A program made the translations under genes and the position numbers. Source: CBDFHC01 sp965247585 (GTDB lineage: Bacteria > Chloroflexota > Dehalococcoidia > Lucifugimonadales > GCA-2712585). Taken from it: a stretch of 64,000 nt of DNA. The notes beneath the pieces were generated by a model. That model saw only the letters and a program-made list of their open reading frames with translations. It was not told the origin of the DNA and did not search any database. This document shows positions 6,977 to 15,780 of this stretch, piece by piece; within the stretch, counting starts at the first letter, position 1, and every line of letters begins with the position of its first letter. The DNA lies in assembly GCA_965247585.1 (NCBI GenBank), contig CBDFHC010000004.1:558001-622000 (forward strand), written 5' to 3'.

Positions 6977-7990
6977 ATGAGCATACTTTATGTAACGTCG
7001 GACCGGGATGGGGCGGGGAAGACCGCGCTGGCGACGGCTTTGCTGTCCAAGCTGCGGGAGGAGGGGAAGAGCGTTGGATACGCCAAGCTGTTCTCGCGGG
7101 ACCCGGCTTCGGACGGGGACGTGGCGTTCGCGCGGGGGTTGCTGGGCGGGGGAGCGGCGGAGGGTCCGGCGCCACAGGAGATGAGCGCGCTTTCGGGAGG
7201 CGGGGCGGCGGAGGGGGTGACGAGTGCGGTGGCAACCTGGGCCTCGGGGCTGGACGGGGCGGTGGTGGAGGGTCCCAGCGCTGAAGTGGCTGATGAGAAT
7301 CGAAGCGAGGTATCGGCACAGCTAGCCGAAGCTTTGGATGCGCGGGTGGTGGTGGTGCTGGGGTACGATGCGCGGCTGACCGGGGAGCGGATATCTTCGT
7401 TGGTGGCGCCGTTTGGACATCGCGCCGCCGGGGTGGTGGTGAACGGGGCGCCGCGGTACCGGCGGCGGGAGGCGCGGCAGGCACTGGAGTCGGCGGTTTC
7501 GGGCTCGGAAATCAGGTTGAAGGGCGTGGTGCCGGAGGACCGGTGGATGCTGACGGTGACGCTGGGCCAGGTGGCGGAGCACCTGGGCGGGCGGTGGATT
7601 ATGGGCGAGGAGAAGGCGGACTGCCTGGTGGAGAGCTTCCTGATAGGCGGCAATATCATGGATTCCGGCGAGACGTATTTCGGGCGGAGCGAGACGAAGG
7701 CGGTGATCACTCGAGGGGACCGACCGGATATTCAACTGGCGGCGTTGGCGTCGGCTTCGGCGGGGTTGGTGCTGACGGGGGGCCACGAGCCGGTGGAGTA
7801 CGTATACCACGAGGTGGAACAGCAAGAGGTGCCGCTGATGGTGGTGCCCAAGGGAACGAAGGAGACGTCCGAAGCGCTGGGCAGCGTACTGGAGCGCTCG
7901 ACGGCGCATCATTCGGATAAAGTGGCGCGATTCAGGGCGCTGTTAGAGGAGCATTGCGGGCTGGGAAGCGCCTGGGCGCTCTTCGAATAG
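6977..7990 (+). CDS. BioD-like P-loop NTPase with DRTGG domain
   Basis: 337 residues. The N-terminus (YVTSDRDGAGKTALATALL) is the deviant P-loop of the dethiobiotin-synthase-like AAA_26 group, with Gly-Ala-Gly-Lys-Thr at 12-16. After a variable region the C-terminal part contains AVITRGDRPDIQLAAL and LVLTGGHEP, the DRTGG domain. This two-domain arrangement matches the N-terminal regulatory part of long phosphotransacetylases, but here it stands alone with no acetyltransferase catalytic domain. Stand-alone versions occur in archaea, Chloroflexota and cyanobacteria and have no settled role; nucleotide or acyl-phosphate sensing is a guess. The start ATG has only a weak ribosome site. Confidence 0.8.
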   Translation: MSILYVTSDRDGAGKTALATALLSKLREEGKSVGYAKLFSRDPASDGDVAFARGLLGGGAAEGPAPQEMSALSGGGAAEGVTSAVATWASGLDGAVVEGPSAEVADENRSEVSAQLAEALDARVVVVLGYDARLTGERISSLVAPFGHRAAGVVVNGAPRYRRREARQALESAVSGSEIRLKGVVPEDRWMLTVTLGQVAEHLGGRWIMGEEKADCLVESFLIGGNIMDSGETYFGRSETKAVITRGDRPDIQLAALASASAGLVLTGGHEPVEYVYHEVEQQEVPLMVVPKGTKETSEALGSVLERSTAHHSDKVARFRALLEEHCGLGSAWALFE

Positions 7991-8023
7991 ACACAGGGGA
8001 AGTGCGGCCGGAGCGGCGAGGGG

Positions 8024-8052
8024 TTGTGCGTAGGCGGACAAGGAATTAGAAT
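8024..8052 (+). promoter_or_regulatory. Probable promoter of speD-speE
   Basis: TTGTGC (8024-8029) and TAGAAT (8047-8052) are exactly 17 bases apart; the -10 box matches TATAAT at five of six positions. The speD start lies 40 bases downstream. Confidence 0.45.
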
Positions 8053-8091
8053 CTGACATTGCGTCCAATTTTCCGACGGGGGGGCAGGTGA

Positions 8092-8463
8092 TTGAATGTA
8101 CTAGGCAAGCATTTGCTATTGGAACTGAAGGGTTGTAACCCGGATTTACTAAACGATTTAGAGTATGTACGAAACGCGATGGTTGGCGCGGCGGAAGCGG
8201 TAGGGGCGACCATAGTGGGCGAGACGTTCCACCGGTTCAAACCCCAGGGAGTGACTGGAGTGCTGGCTATTGCGGAATCCCACCTAAGCGTCCACACGTG
8301 GCCAGAACACGGGTATGCGGCAGCGGACATCTTTACTTGTGGAGAGTCAATAGACCCGCAAGTTGCCGCACAAGTGCTGATAGACAGGCTAGAGTCTAGT
8401 AGCCCGTCAATGTCTTTGATACGGCGGGGACCGGAAGCTCTGGCGCCCGTTGGCCGACCGTAA
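8092..8463 (+). CDS. speD: S-adenosylmethionine decarboxylase proenzyme
   Basis: 123 residues, the length of the short bacterial/archaeal (class 1b) enzymes. It makes decarboxylated AdoMet, the aminopropyl donor for spermidine. The self-cleavage site is present: AESHLSVHTWPEHGYAAADI, with Glu62-Ser63; Ser63 becomes the pyruvoyl group. His68 and Cys83 occupy the positions of the processing His and catalytic Cys. The start is TTG 8092 behind GGGGGGGCAGGT; no ATG fits. The 3' end overlaps speE by 14 bases, so the two are translationally coupled. Confidence 0.95.
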   Translation: MNVLGKHLLLELKGCNPDLLNDLEYVRNAMVGAAEAVGATIVGETFHRFKPQGVTGVLAIAESHLSVHTWPEHGYAAADIFTCGESIDPQVAAQVLIDRLESSSPSMSLIRRGPEALAPVGRP

Positions 8464-9394
8464 CTACCAGGCGTCCCCGCTGGACTTCACGGGGAAGTGG
8501 TTCTTTGAGCTGATCACCCCCGACCTGGTGATGATGTACCGGATCCAGCGCTCCTTACATTCGGGCCGTACCAGCTATCAGGACGTGGAGATCCTGGATA
8601 CCGAGAGCCTGGGAAGGTCGCTCATTCTTGACGGCAAGACGCAGTCCACCAGCTTTGACGAGCACGTTTACCATGAAGCACTGGTGCATCCGGGGCTGTT
8701 GTTGCATTCGAGCCCGAGGACGGTGTTCATTGGAGGGGGCGGCGAGGGTGCCACGCTGCGAGAGGTGCTGGCGCACCGGAGCGTGGAGCGGGCAGTGATG
8801 GTGGACCTGGACGGGGAGGTGGTGGAGTTGTGCAGGAGGCATATCCCTGACCGGGGCCGGGGCGCGTTTGAGGATGCCAGGACTGAGCTGCGGCACGAGG
8901 ACGCCCGGGCGTACCTGGCGGACACCAACGAACGGTTTGACGCCATTATCCTGGACCTGGTGGACCCGCTGGAGGAGGGGACGGCGTACAAGTTGTACAC
9001 CCGGGAGTTTTACGAGATAGCACGTTCCCGGCTGAATCCGGGCGGGCTGCTGGTAACGCAGTCGGGACCGGCCGGGCTATTGAATTACACAGAGTGCTTC
9101 ACGGCGGTGATGCACACGTTGTCCGGGCTGTTTCCCTCGGTGCAGGCGTACTCGGTGTACGTGCCGAGTTTCGTGTCGCCGTGGGGGTTTTCCATAGCGT
9201 CGACGGATGCGGGGATGGGGGAGCTGAGCGCGGAGGAGGTGGACCGCCGGATTGGGAAGCGGCTGGCCGCGGCGCCGCGGTTCTACGATGGAGAGACCCA
9301 CCGGCACATGTTCTCGCTGATGTCCTACCTTCGGCGGGGCATCACGGAGGAGCAGCGCACGGTGACGGACGACAACCCGGTTTTTATGGTGTGA
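8450..9394 (+). CDS. speE: Spermidine synthase (polyamine aminopropyltransferase)
   Basis: 314 residues. It transfers the aminopropyl group from decarboxylated AdoMet to putrescine or a related amine. The N-terminal beta domain holds QDVEILDTESLGRSLILDG and STSFDEHVYHEALVHP. The Rossmann motif is FIGGGGEGATLREVL (93-107), the acidic ribose-binding strand is VMVDLDGEVVEL, and the catalytic loop is IILDLVDPLEEG with Asp169 and Asp172. The start is TTG 8450 inside speD; the first ATG lies at residue 28-29 and would remove part of the N-terminal strand. The amine substrate cannot be fixed from sequence. No arginine or ornithine decarboxylase gene is nearby. Confidence 0.93.
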   Translation: MADRNYQASPLDFTGKWFFELITPDLVMMYRIQRSLHSGRTSYQDVEILDTESLGRSLILDGKTQSTSFDEHVYHEALVHPGLLLHSSPRTVFIGGGGEGATLREVLAHRSVERAVMVDLDGEVVELCRRHIPDRGRGAFEDARTELRHEDARAYLADTNERFDAIILDLVDPLEEGTAYKLYTREFYEIARSRLNPGGLLVTQSGPAGLLNYTECFTAVMHTLSGLFPSVQAYSVYVPSFVSPWGFSIASTDAGMGELSAEEVDRRIGKRLAAAPRFYDGETHRHMFSLMSYLRRGITEEQRTVTDDNPVFMV

Positions 9395-9410
9395 GGGTAG
9401 GGGGTGGGGG

Positions 9411-11366
9411 TTATTCCTCTTCCTCGTACTGTACTTTGAGGGCTTCGACGACGGCGGGGTCGGCGAGGGTGGTGGTGTCTCCGAGGACGCGGCCTTCGGC
9501 GACGTCACGCAAGAGTCGCCGCATGATCTTGCCGCTGCGGGTCTTGGGGAGGTCCCCGGTGAAGAAGATTTCGTCTGGGCGGGCGATGGCGCCGATTTTG
9601 GTGGTAACGTGTTGCTTAAGGATGGCCACCATGTCTTTCGAGGTATCGGCGGACTCCTTGAGGGTAACGAAGGCGACGACGGCCTGACCTTTTAGCGCGT
9701 CGCTGCGTCCTATGGAAGCAGCCTCAGCGACGTCGTGATGGTCCACCAGGGCGCTCTCCACCTCCATGGTGCTGATGCGGTGTCCGGCGACGTTGATGAC
9801 GTCATCCACGCGGCCCAGGATCCAGAAGTTGCCATTTTCGTCAACCTTGGCGCCGTCGCCGGTGAAGTAGATGTTGGGGTAGCGAGTCCAATACTGCTCG
9901 ACGTAGCGGTCCGGGTCGCCGTAGATGGTGCGGAGCATGGCGGGCCACGGGCGCTTCAGCACCAAGTAGCCGCCCTGTCCGGGACCCACCGAGTTCCCTT
10001 GTTCATCCACCACATCGGCCTCTACCCCCGGGAAGGGATGCGTGGCCGTGCCGGGCGTCAGAGTCGTCATCCCGGGCAAAGGGGTGATGAGGATCATGCC
10101 GGTCTCGGTCTGCCACCAGGTGTCGACTACCGGACAGCGGCCGCCGCCGATGTTCTGCCAGTACCAGATCCAAGCCTCCGGGTTAATGGGCTCACCCACG
10201 CTGCCCAGGAGCCGGATGGTGGAGAGGTCGTGCTTTTTGGGGTGCTCCTCGCCCCAGCGCATGCAGGCGCGGATGGCGGTGGGCGCAGTGTAGACAATAG
10301 TGCAACCGAACTTTTCGACGAGGGCCCAGAAGCGGTCGCGCTCCGGGAAATCTGGCGCGCCCTCGTACATGACGGTGGTGGCGCCGTTGGCCAGGGGGCC
10401 GTAGACGATGTAGCTGTGGCCGGTGACCCAGCCGATGTCCGCGGTACACCAGTAGACGTCGGCTTCTTTTATATCGAAGACCCACTTGGTGGTGGCGTAG
10501 ACGCCGGTGAGGTAGCCGCCGGTGGTGTGGACAACGCCCTTGGGCTTGCCGGTGGTGCCGCTGGTATAGAGGATGTAGAGCATGTCCTCGCTGTCCATGG
10601 GCTCGGCGTCACACTTGTAAGACTGGCCTTCGACGATGTCGTGCCACCAAACGTCACGTCCCGGGGTCATGGAGGCGCCGCTCTCTTCGCCGACGCGCTG
10701 GACGACGACGACCTTCTCGACGCAGTGAGTGCCTTTCACCGCCTCGTCGGTGCTGGCTTTGAGGGGGACGACGCGGCCGCGGCGCCAACCGCCGTCAGCG
10801 GTGACGACGACCTTGGCCTGGCAATCGTTGATGCGGCCCATAAGCGACTCGGGGCTGAAGCCACCGAAGACTATGCTGTGGGGCGCGCCGATGCGGGCGC
10901 AGGCCAGCATGGCGATGGCCAGCTCCGGAATCATGGGCATATAGAGGGTGACGCGATCTCCCTTGTTGACGCCCAGGCTTTTCAGGGCGTTGGCAAAGCG
11001 GCACACCTCACGGTGGAGGTCCCAGTAAGTATAGACCTTCCAGTCGCCGGGCTCACCTTCCCAAACCAAGGCGGCCTTGTTTCGACGAGAACCGGTAAGG
11101 TGACGGTCCAGGCAGTTGTAGGCAACGTTGGTCTTGCCGCCGACGAACCACTGGGCGAAGGGAGGGTCCCACTTCAGCACCTGGTCCCACTTCTTGAACC
11201 AGTGAAGCTGCTCAGCCCAGCGGGACCAGAAGCCCTCATAGTCGTCATTGGCCTCCTGGTAGACGGCGGGATCGTGGATGTTGGCGTTGGCGGCGAACAC
11301 AGCGGGAGGGGGAAAGGTGCGGTCTTCCTGGAGAAGGGCTTCAATGCTGGGGGTATTGTCTACCAT
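9411..11366 (-). CDS. acsA: Acetyl-CoA synthetase (AMP-forming)
   Basis: 651 residues, full length for Acs. It activates acetate through acetyl-AMP to acetyl-CoA in the cytoplasm. The ATP-binding motif ILYTSGTTGKPKGVVHTTGG is intact, as are VDTWWQTETGM and the hinge/C-domain sequence GRVDDVINVAGHRIST. Lys613 within RSGKIMRRLLR is the residue that is acetylated to switch off Acs in other bacteria. The N-terminal DYEGFWSRWAEQLHW segment is diagnostic of acetyl- over longer-chain synthetases. The ATG at 11366 follows GGAGG by ten bases. It is convergent with speE. No Pat acetyltransferase or sirtuin gene is near. Confidence 0.97.
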   Translation of the reverse strand: MVDNTPSIEALLQEDRTFPPPAVFAANANIHDPAVYQEANDDYEGFWSRWAEQLHWFKKWDQVLKWDPPFAQWFVGGKTNVAYNCLDRHLTGSRRNKAALVWEGEPGDWKVYTYWDLHREVCRFANALKSLGVNKGDRVTLYMPMIPELAIAMLACARIGAPHSIVFGGFSPESLMGRINDCQAKVVVTADGGWRRGRVVPLKASTDEAVKGTHCVEKVVVVQRVGEESGASMTPGRDVWWHDIVEGQSYKCDAEPMDSEDMLYILYTSGTTGKPKGVVHTTGGYLTGVYATTKWVFDIKEADVYWCTADIGWVTGHSYIVYGPLANGATTVMYEGAPDFPERDRFWALVEKFGCTIVYTAPTAIRACMRWGEEHPKKHDLSTIRLLGSVGEPINPEAWIWYWQNIGGGRCPVVDTWWQTETGMILITPLPGMTTLTPGTATHPFPGVEADVVDEQGNSVGPGQGGYLVLKRPWPAMLRTIYGDPDRYVEQYWTRYPNIYFTGDGAKVDENGNFWILGRVDDVINVAGHRISTMEVESALVDHHDVAEAASIGRSDALKGQAVVAFVTLKESADTSKDMVAILKQHVTTKIGAIARPDEIFFTGDLPKTRSGKIMRRLLRDVAEGRVLGDTTTLADPAVVEALKVQYEEEE

Positions 11367-11499
11367 GGACGGGAACCTCCGGCGGGGAATAGGTGATGGG
11401 AGGTTTTGTAACACAAAGGGGTGGGGGAGTAAACCGAGGAATTAAGAGGGAGCGCGGGAAAGACGCGCAGGGATGAAGCGGAAGGTCTGCGCGTGTGGG

Positions 11500-11505
11500 T
11501 ATAAT
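11500..11505 (+). promoter_or_regulatory. Candidate -10 box (TATAAT) of the MNT/HEPN pair
   Basis: A perfect TATAAT lies 22 bases before the TTG start at 11528, leaving a short leader with a GGAGAAGG ribosome site. No good -35 box is seen. Confidence 0.4.
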
Positions 11506-11527
11506 CCGAGGCGGAGAAGGGATTCAC

Positions 11528-11929
11528 TTGGGAGCAACAGGAAATACAAAGGTAGCGGAACGGGTGGTTGCCCGGGCGCAGGGTGACGAAGAGGTGCTGG
11601 CGGTGATGCTGTTCGGCAGCGCGGCAAGGGGAGAAGCGGAGGAGGGCTCGGACGTGGATATCTGCCTGGTTCTACCACCGGGCCGGTACACCAAGAGGTA
11701 TCTGATGGAGAAGCGGCTGGAGTATCTGTCCGAGTTTGACGCAGACATCCAAGTGTTCCAGGGACTGCCTATCTACATTCGCAGCCGGGTGTTGAAGGAG
11801 GGGCGGGTGCTGTTCTGCCGGGACGAGCCGGCGTTGTACGATGTGGCCCTAAGGACAATTAAGGAGTTCGAGGACTTCAAACCACTGTACCGGATGTACC
11901 TGGAGGAGGTGGTAAAGGGTGGACCGTGA
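11528..11929 (+). CDS. MNT-type nucleotidyltransferase (antitoxin-like)
   Basis: 133 residues from TTG 11528, preceded by GGAGAAGG. The minimal nucleotidyltransferase motif is complete: MLFGSAARGEAEEGSDVDIC, with Gly30-Ser31 and Asp42/Asp44 as metal-binding acidic residues. In characterised HEPN-MNT modules this protein adds AMP units to a Tyr of the HEPN toxin and so neutralises it. The gene overlaps the HEPN gene by 11 bases, the classical arrangement. The active site looks competent. It has no other recognised domain. It could equally be a housekeeping small NTase, but the partner makes the toxin-antitoxin reading the simplest. Confidence 0.85.
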   Translation: MGATGNTKVAERVVARAQGDEEVLAVMLFGSAARGEAEEGSDVDICLVLPPGRYTKRYLMEKRLEYLSEFDADIQVFQGLPIYIRSRVLKEGRVLFCRDEPALYDVALRTIKEFEDFKPLYRMYLEEVVKGGP

Positions 11930-12347
11930 GCGAGTGGTGGCACGGGTAGACCGGCTACTCGGGTATATTCAGGAGCTGAGGAATACGGTCCCAGGAACCT
12001 TGGAGGAGTACCAGAGCGGTGTAGAACGGAGGGCGTGCGAGCGGTTGCTGCAACTGGCGATTGAAGCGTCGACGGATATATGCGGGATGCTGGTTGCGGG
12101 GCTACATCTAGGGCTGCCCGAGGACGAGGATGACGTATACGGAAGACTACAGCGAGCAGGCGTGCTGCAGGGTGAGACGGTACAGGTGTTAAGACGAATG
12201 CGGGGTTTCAGAAACATTCTGGTGCACGAGAATGTGGACATAGATGACGCAATTGTGTTTGAAGCGGCGTCGGAGCGGTTGGGGGACCTGGACGGTTTCG
12301 TTGGAGAGGTAAAGCGGTGCTTGCGGGAGCATTGGCCAGCGAACTAG
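11919..12347 (+). CDS. HEPN-domain (DUF86/HepT-like) protein with Asn in place of the target Tyr
   Basis: 142 residues, GTG start within the MNT gene. The body is helical (DRLLGYIQELRNT, ERLLQLAIEASTDICGMLV), and DDVYGRLQRAGVL precedes the conserved segment RGFRNILVHENVDIDD. HepT toxins carry R-x4-H-x-Y, an RNase active site whose Tyr is AMPylated by the MNT partner. Here Arg98 and His103 are present but residue 105 is Asn. The RNase centre could still work, yet the known neutralisation site is missing. Other Tyr residues (16, 31, 74) are not in the motif. Confidence 0.85.
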   Translation: MDRERVVARVDRLLGYIQELRNTVPGTLEEYQSGVERRACERLLQLAIEASTDICGMLVAGLHLGLPEDEDDVYGRLQRAGVLQGETVQVLRRMRGFRNILVHENVDIDDAIVFEAASERLGDLDGFVGEVKRCLREHWPAN

Positions 12348-12368
12348 GCAAAGGAAGTATTTGGTTGG

Positions 12369-12980
12369 ATGGAAAAGGATGAGGTCAGGCGCAAGTATGA
12401 TGGGTTCGCTTCCAAGTACGACCGGACCGAACGCCCACTGGAATTCCTGGGACTTCGGCGTCTGAGGCGAAGGCTCCTGGCGCGAGCATCGGGCAAGGTG
12501 CTGGAAACGGCTGTCGGCACCGGGATGAACATACCTTTCTATCCACCTTCGTGTGAGGTTACCGCCGTGGACGTGAGCTCCGGAATGGTGGAAAGGGCAC
12601 GGAGAAAGGCCGCAAAGCACGGGCTGCCGGTAGACTTCCGGTTGATGGACGCCGAGACGCTGGAGTTCGACGGCGAAACCTTTGACACCATAGTCAACAG
12701 TATGAGCACCTGCACGTTCGCCGACCCAGTGAAAGCGCTTCAGGAGATGGGGAGGGTCTGCAAGAAGGACGGAAGGATTCTCTTACTGGAACACGGCAGA
12801 AGCGACGGGAGGATTTTGGGAAGGCTTCAAGACTGGAGGGCGGACAGCTATGCCAAGAAGCTGGGCTGCGTGTGGAACCGGGAGCCCGCGGAGATGGTGC
12901 GTAGGGCGGGACTGGAAGTAATAGAGAGCCGAAGGAGCTTTCTAGGTATTTTTTATTCGATTATGGCGAGGCCGCAGTAA
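12369..12980 (+). CDS. Class I SAM-dependent methyltransferase (UbiE/PMT-like)
   Basis: 203 residues. Motif I is VLETAVGTGMNIPFYP (about 44-58), motif II VTAVDVSSGMVERARRKA, and DFRLMDAETLEFDGETFDTI and LLLEHGRSDGRI complete the SAM-binding fold. The phrases MEKDEVRRKYDGFASKYDR at the start and LGCVWNREPAEMVRRAGLEV near the end match the small UbiE-related enzymes often annotated as phospholipid N-methyltransferases or generic methyltransferases. The substrate is unknown. It begins 21 bases after the HEPN gene but has no obvious link to it. GC content is slightly below that of the neighbours. Confidence 0.85.
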   Translation: MEKDEVRRKYDGFASKYDRTERPLEFLGLRRLRRRLLARASGKVLETAVGTGMNIPFYPPSCEVTAVDVSSGMVERARRKAAKHGLPVDFRLMDAETLEFDGETFDTIVNSMSTCTFADPVKALQEMGRVCKKDGRILLLEHGRSDGRILGRLQDWRADSYAKKLGCVWNREPAEMVRRAGLEVIESRRSFLGIFYSIMARPQ

Positions 12981-12999
12981 GGGGGCTCCCGGCAGGGAA

Positions 13000-14046
13000 T
13001 TAACGGAAGCGGGGGACGACGCCGTCGCAGAAGAGTTTCATGGAGGCGATGGTCTGTTCCGGGGGCATGCGGCCGCCGCAGTTCACGTCCATGACCAGGC
13101 CGGAGATGCCGAGGTCTTCACGAAGCTGCTCGATCTTTTCGGCCACCATCCCGGGGGTGCCGTAGGCGACGTCGTTGGCGACCACCTGGTCGTATGTCAT
13201 TCCCGCGAGGACGCGGCTCCTTTCGGCCCGGGCGCGGAGGGCCTCCTCGCTTAGGCCCTCCAGCGGATCGGCGATGAGGGCAGAGTCGCGCTTGTAGTAG
13301 ATCATGGTGCTGTACTCGGCGTCCGAAAATGCCTTCTCCTTGGTCTCGGCCACGTAGACAGCCAGCCGGAGGAAGACTTTTTCCGGACCGGTGTGGCCGG
13401 CCTCGGCGCGGGCTTCCCGGTAGGCGCGCAGGTTGTCACGGACCTGGGCCTGACGGCCGCGAGCCTCTACGAGGATGGAATGACCCAGACGGCCAGCCAG
13501 GGCGAAGGAGTCCGGGCTGCTGGCGGCAACGAAGATGGGGGGATGGGGCGTCTGGTACGGCGCTGGCATGACCATAACGTTGTCATAGTGATAGTAGTCG
13601 CCGTGGAAGGTGAAGCGCTCCTGGGTCCAAGCCCGGGTGATGATTTCCAGGGTCTCCAGGAAGCGGCCGCGGCTTTCAGTGTAGGGCTGCTTGTGGGTGC
13701 GGTAGGGGAGGGCGACGCCGCTGCGGCCGACGCCGAACTCCAACCTGCCGCCGCTGATCTGGTCCACGGTGCCGGCCTGCTCCAGCAGGCTCAGGGGGTT
13801 GGCGATGGGCAAGACGGAAACCGCGGTGCCGATACGGATGCGCCGAGTACTGGCAGCGAGGGCGCAGGCGATGGTGAGAGGAGCGGAGCAGAGGCTGTAT
13901 TCGGTGGAGAAGTGGCTCTCTCCCAGCCAGATGGTATCCAGGCCCAGATCTTCGGCCGCGTGGAAGACCTGGAAGGCGCTGTCAAAGGCCTGAGGCTGGG
14001 TGATCTTAGTGTGCATGGGTATTTCGTTGAAGATTCCGAAGTTCAC
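13000..14046 (-). CDS. LLM-class flavin-dependent oxidoreductase
   Basis: 348 residues from the GTG at 14046, preceded by AGAAGG. It is a luciferase-like TIM barrel: VNFGIFNEIP at the first strand, EDLGLDTIWLGESHF, then IRIGTAVSVLPIANPLSLLEQ and GRLEFGVGRSGVALPYR. The segment PYQTPHPPIFVAASSPDSFALAG is the usual second-half signature. Such enzymes use FMN or F420 to oxidise or reduce diverse substrates. It is divergent from the amidase gene at 14189, with about 140 bases between starts. One of three LLM genes in the window; not closely similar to the other two. Confidence 0.88.
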   Translation of the reverse strand: MNFGIFNEIPMHTKITQPQAFDSAFQVFHAAEDLGLDTIWLGESHFSTEYSLCSAPLTIACALAASTRRIRIGTAVSVLPIANPLSLLEQAGTVDQISGGRLEFGVGRSGVALPYRTHKQPYTESRGRFLETLEIITRAWTQERFTFHGDYYHYDNVMVMPAPYQTPHPPIFVAASSPDSFALAGRLGHSILVEARGRQAQVRDNLRAYREARAEAGHTGPEKVFLRLAVYVAETKEKAFSDAEYSTMIYYKRDSALIADPLEGLSEEALRARAERSRVLAGMTYDQVVANDVAYGTPGMVAEKIEQLREDLGISGLVMDVNCGGRMPPEQTIASMKLFCDGVVPRFR

Positions 14047-14188
14047 CGCAGACCTTCTTTCACAGCTCTTGAGCCCGTTGTTAGCAAGCACCGGCACCGG
14101 GCAAATGATATATAGTAGGCGCCCAGACGCGGGCCGTGGGTTAGTGTAAGTCTGGCCCCTGAGGGGTGTCAAAAGATAGGGTGAAGCG

Positions 14189-15607
14189 ATGAACGAGCTG
14201 GTGAGGCTTAGCGCGAGGGAAGCGGTGGAACGGCTAAGGAAGGGTGAGATTTCGCCGCTGGAGATGGTTGACGCGGCGGTGGAGCGGATTGGGGAGGTGG
14301 ATGGGGTGCTGAACGCGCTGCCGACGCTGTGCGTGGAGCGGGCGCGTCAACATGCTAAAGAGCTCATGTCCCGCCCGAAGGACGAGGCGCCGCCGGGGTA
14401 TCTGTACGGGCTGCCGGTGGCGATCAAGGACCTTTATGAGGTTGCGGGGGTGCGGTCGACTTTTGGCTCGCCGATCTACGCCAACAACGTGCCGGAGCGG
14501 TCTGATTACCTGGTGGAGACGATTGAAGGCAAGGGCGGAGTTGTGCTGGCGAAGTCGAACACACCCGAGTTCGGCGCGGGTGGGAACACGTTCAACGAGG
14601 TGTTCGGGAAGACGCGCAACCCGTGGAACACGGAGATGACATGCGGCGGGTCGTCGGGCGGTTCGGCGGTGGCGCTGGCGACGGGGCAGGTGTGGTTGGC
14701 CACGGGCAGCGACCTGGGAGGAAGCCTTCGATTGCCGGCCAGCTTCTGCTCCGTGGTGGGACTGCGGCCGTCGCCGGGCCGGGTAGCCACCGGGCCGAAG
14801 GGACTGCCTTTCTCGTCGCTTTCGGTGGAGGGACCCATGGGCCGCAACGTTGGGGACGTGGCGCTTTTCCTGGATACGCAGGCGGGCCGGCACCCGGGGG
14901 ACCCGATCAGCCTGGAGGCGCCAAGCAGGCCGTTCGTTGAGGCAGTGGACCATGCTTCGGCGCCAAAGAGGGTGGCGTTCACGCGGGACCTGGGGATAGC
15001 GCCGGTGGACCCGGAGGTGCAGGAGGTGTGCGCCGAGGCGGCCAGGGCCTTTGCAGGGCTGGGGGCCACTGTGGAGGAGGCGACGATAGATTTTCGTGAC
15101 GCGGAGGAGACGTTTCAGACGCTTCGGGCGGCGCACTTCGTGGCGACGTACGCGCCCATGCTGGAGACGCACCGGGACCAGCTCAAGCCAGAGGTTATCT
15201 GGAACATAGAGAAGGGGTTGAAGCTGACGGCGGATGAGATCTCCCGGGCGGAGCGGGCCCGAGGGGAGCTGTACCACCGGACGGCGGAGTTTTTTGAGCG
15301 GTACGACCTGCTGCTGTGCCCGGCGGCGTCGGTGCCGCCCTTCGACGTGGACGTGCGGTATCCGACGCACATAGGAGGCGTGGAGCTGGACAACTACATA
15401 GCGTGGGCGCTGATAACGTTCGCGGTGACGCTGACGGCCAGCCCAGCGATATCGGTGCCGTGCGGGTTTACCAGCGACGGGCTGCCGGTGGGGTTGCAAA
15501 TGGTGGGGCCGTGGGCGAGGGAGGATCTTCTGCTGTCCGCGGCGGCGGCGTTCGAGGGGGCTATGGGGCTGGCGGACAAGCTGCCGATGGACCCGGTGGC
15601 GGGGTAG
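14189..15607 (+). CDS. Amidase (amidase-signature family)
   Basis: 472 residues, standard length. Hydrolyses a carboxamide, substrate unknown. The Ser-cisSer-Lys triad is visible: Lys80 in LPVAIKDLYEVAG, a Ser of CGGSSGGSAVALATG (155/156) and Ser179 in GSDLGGSLRLPASF, where most relatives have GSDTGGS. The C-terminal part includes LTASPAISVPCGFTSDGLPVGL and QMVGPWAREDLLLSAAAAFE. It is not a GatA candidate: no gatB or gatC gene is adjacent. It probably shares a promoter region with the divergent LLM gene, suggesting a small catabolic pair. Confidence 0.92.
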   Translation: MNELVRLSAREAVERLRKGEISPLEMVDAAVERIGEVDGVLNALPTLCVERARQHAKELMSRPKDEAPPGYLYGLPVAIKDLYEVAGVRSTFGSPIYANNVPERSDYLVETIEGKGGVVLAKSNTPEFGAGGNTFNEVFGKTRNPWNTEMTCGGSSGGSAVALATGQVWLATGSDLGGSLRLPASFCSVVGLRPSPGRVATGPKGLPFSSLSVEGPMGRNVGDVALFLDTQAGRHPGDPISLEAPSRPFVEAVDHASAPKRVAFTRDLGIAPVDPEVQEVCAEAARAFAGLGATVEEATIDFRDAEETFQTLRAAHFVATYAPMLETHRDQLKPEVIWNIEKGLKLTADEISRAERARGELYHRTAEFFERYDLLLCPAASVPPFDVDVRYPTHIGGVELDNYIAWALITFAVTLTASPAISVPCGFTSDGLPVGLQMVGPWAREDLLLSAAAAFEGAMGLADKLPMDPVAG

Positions 15608-15780
15608 GGAGAGGGGGGGCACATATCAAGGTTGGATTGTCCCTGCCAAATCTAGAGCCCAATCCCTGTCAGCGGGTTAAGTTGCGCTACTAACATGGAG
15701 ATAGCACCTCGCCCGCGATCATGGTCCCAGGAGCGGGAGCGACGGCGAGCCGCAAACCTAGCGGAGGAGAATCCGGGCCG

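Noticed and set aside
9735..11396. A 553-codon open frame antisense to acetyl-CoA synthetase
   Set aside because: It mirrors the acs codons (G/C at third positions keeps the reverse frame open), has Gly/Ala/Asp/Val-skewed composition and no recognisable domain.
14234..15622. A 462-codon open frame antisense to the amidase gene
   Set aside because: Arg/His/Pro-rich composition typical of a shadow frame; the sense frame carries every amidase motif.
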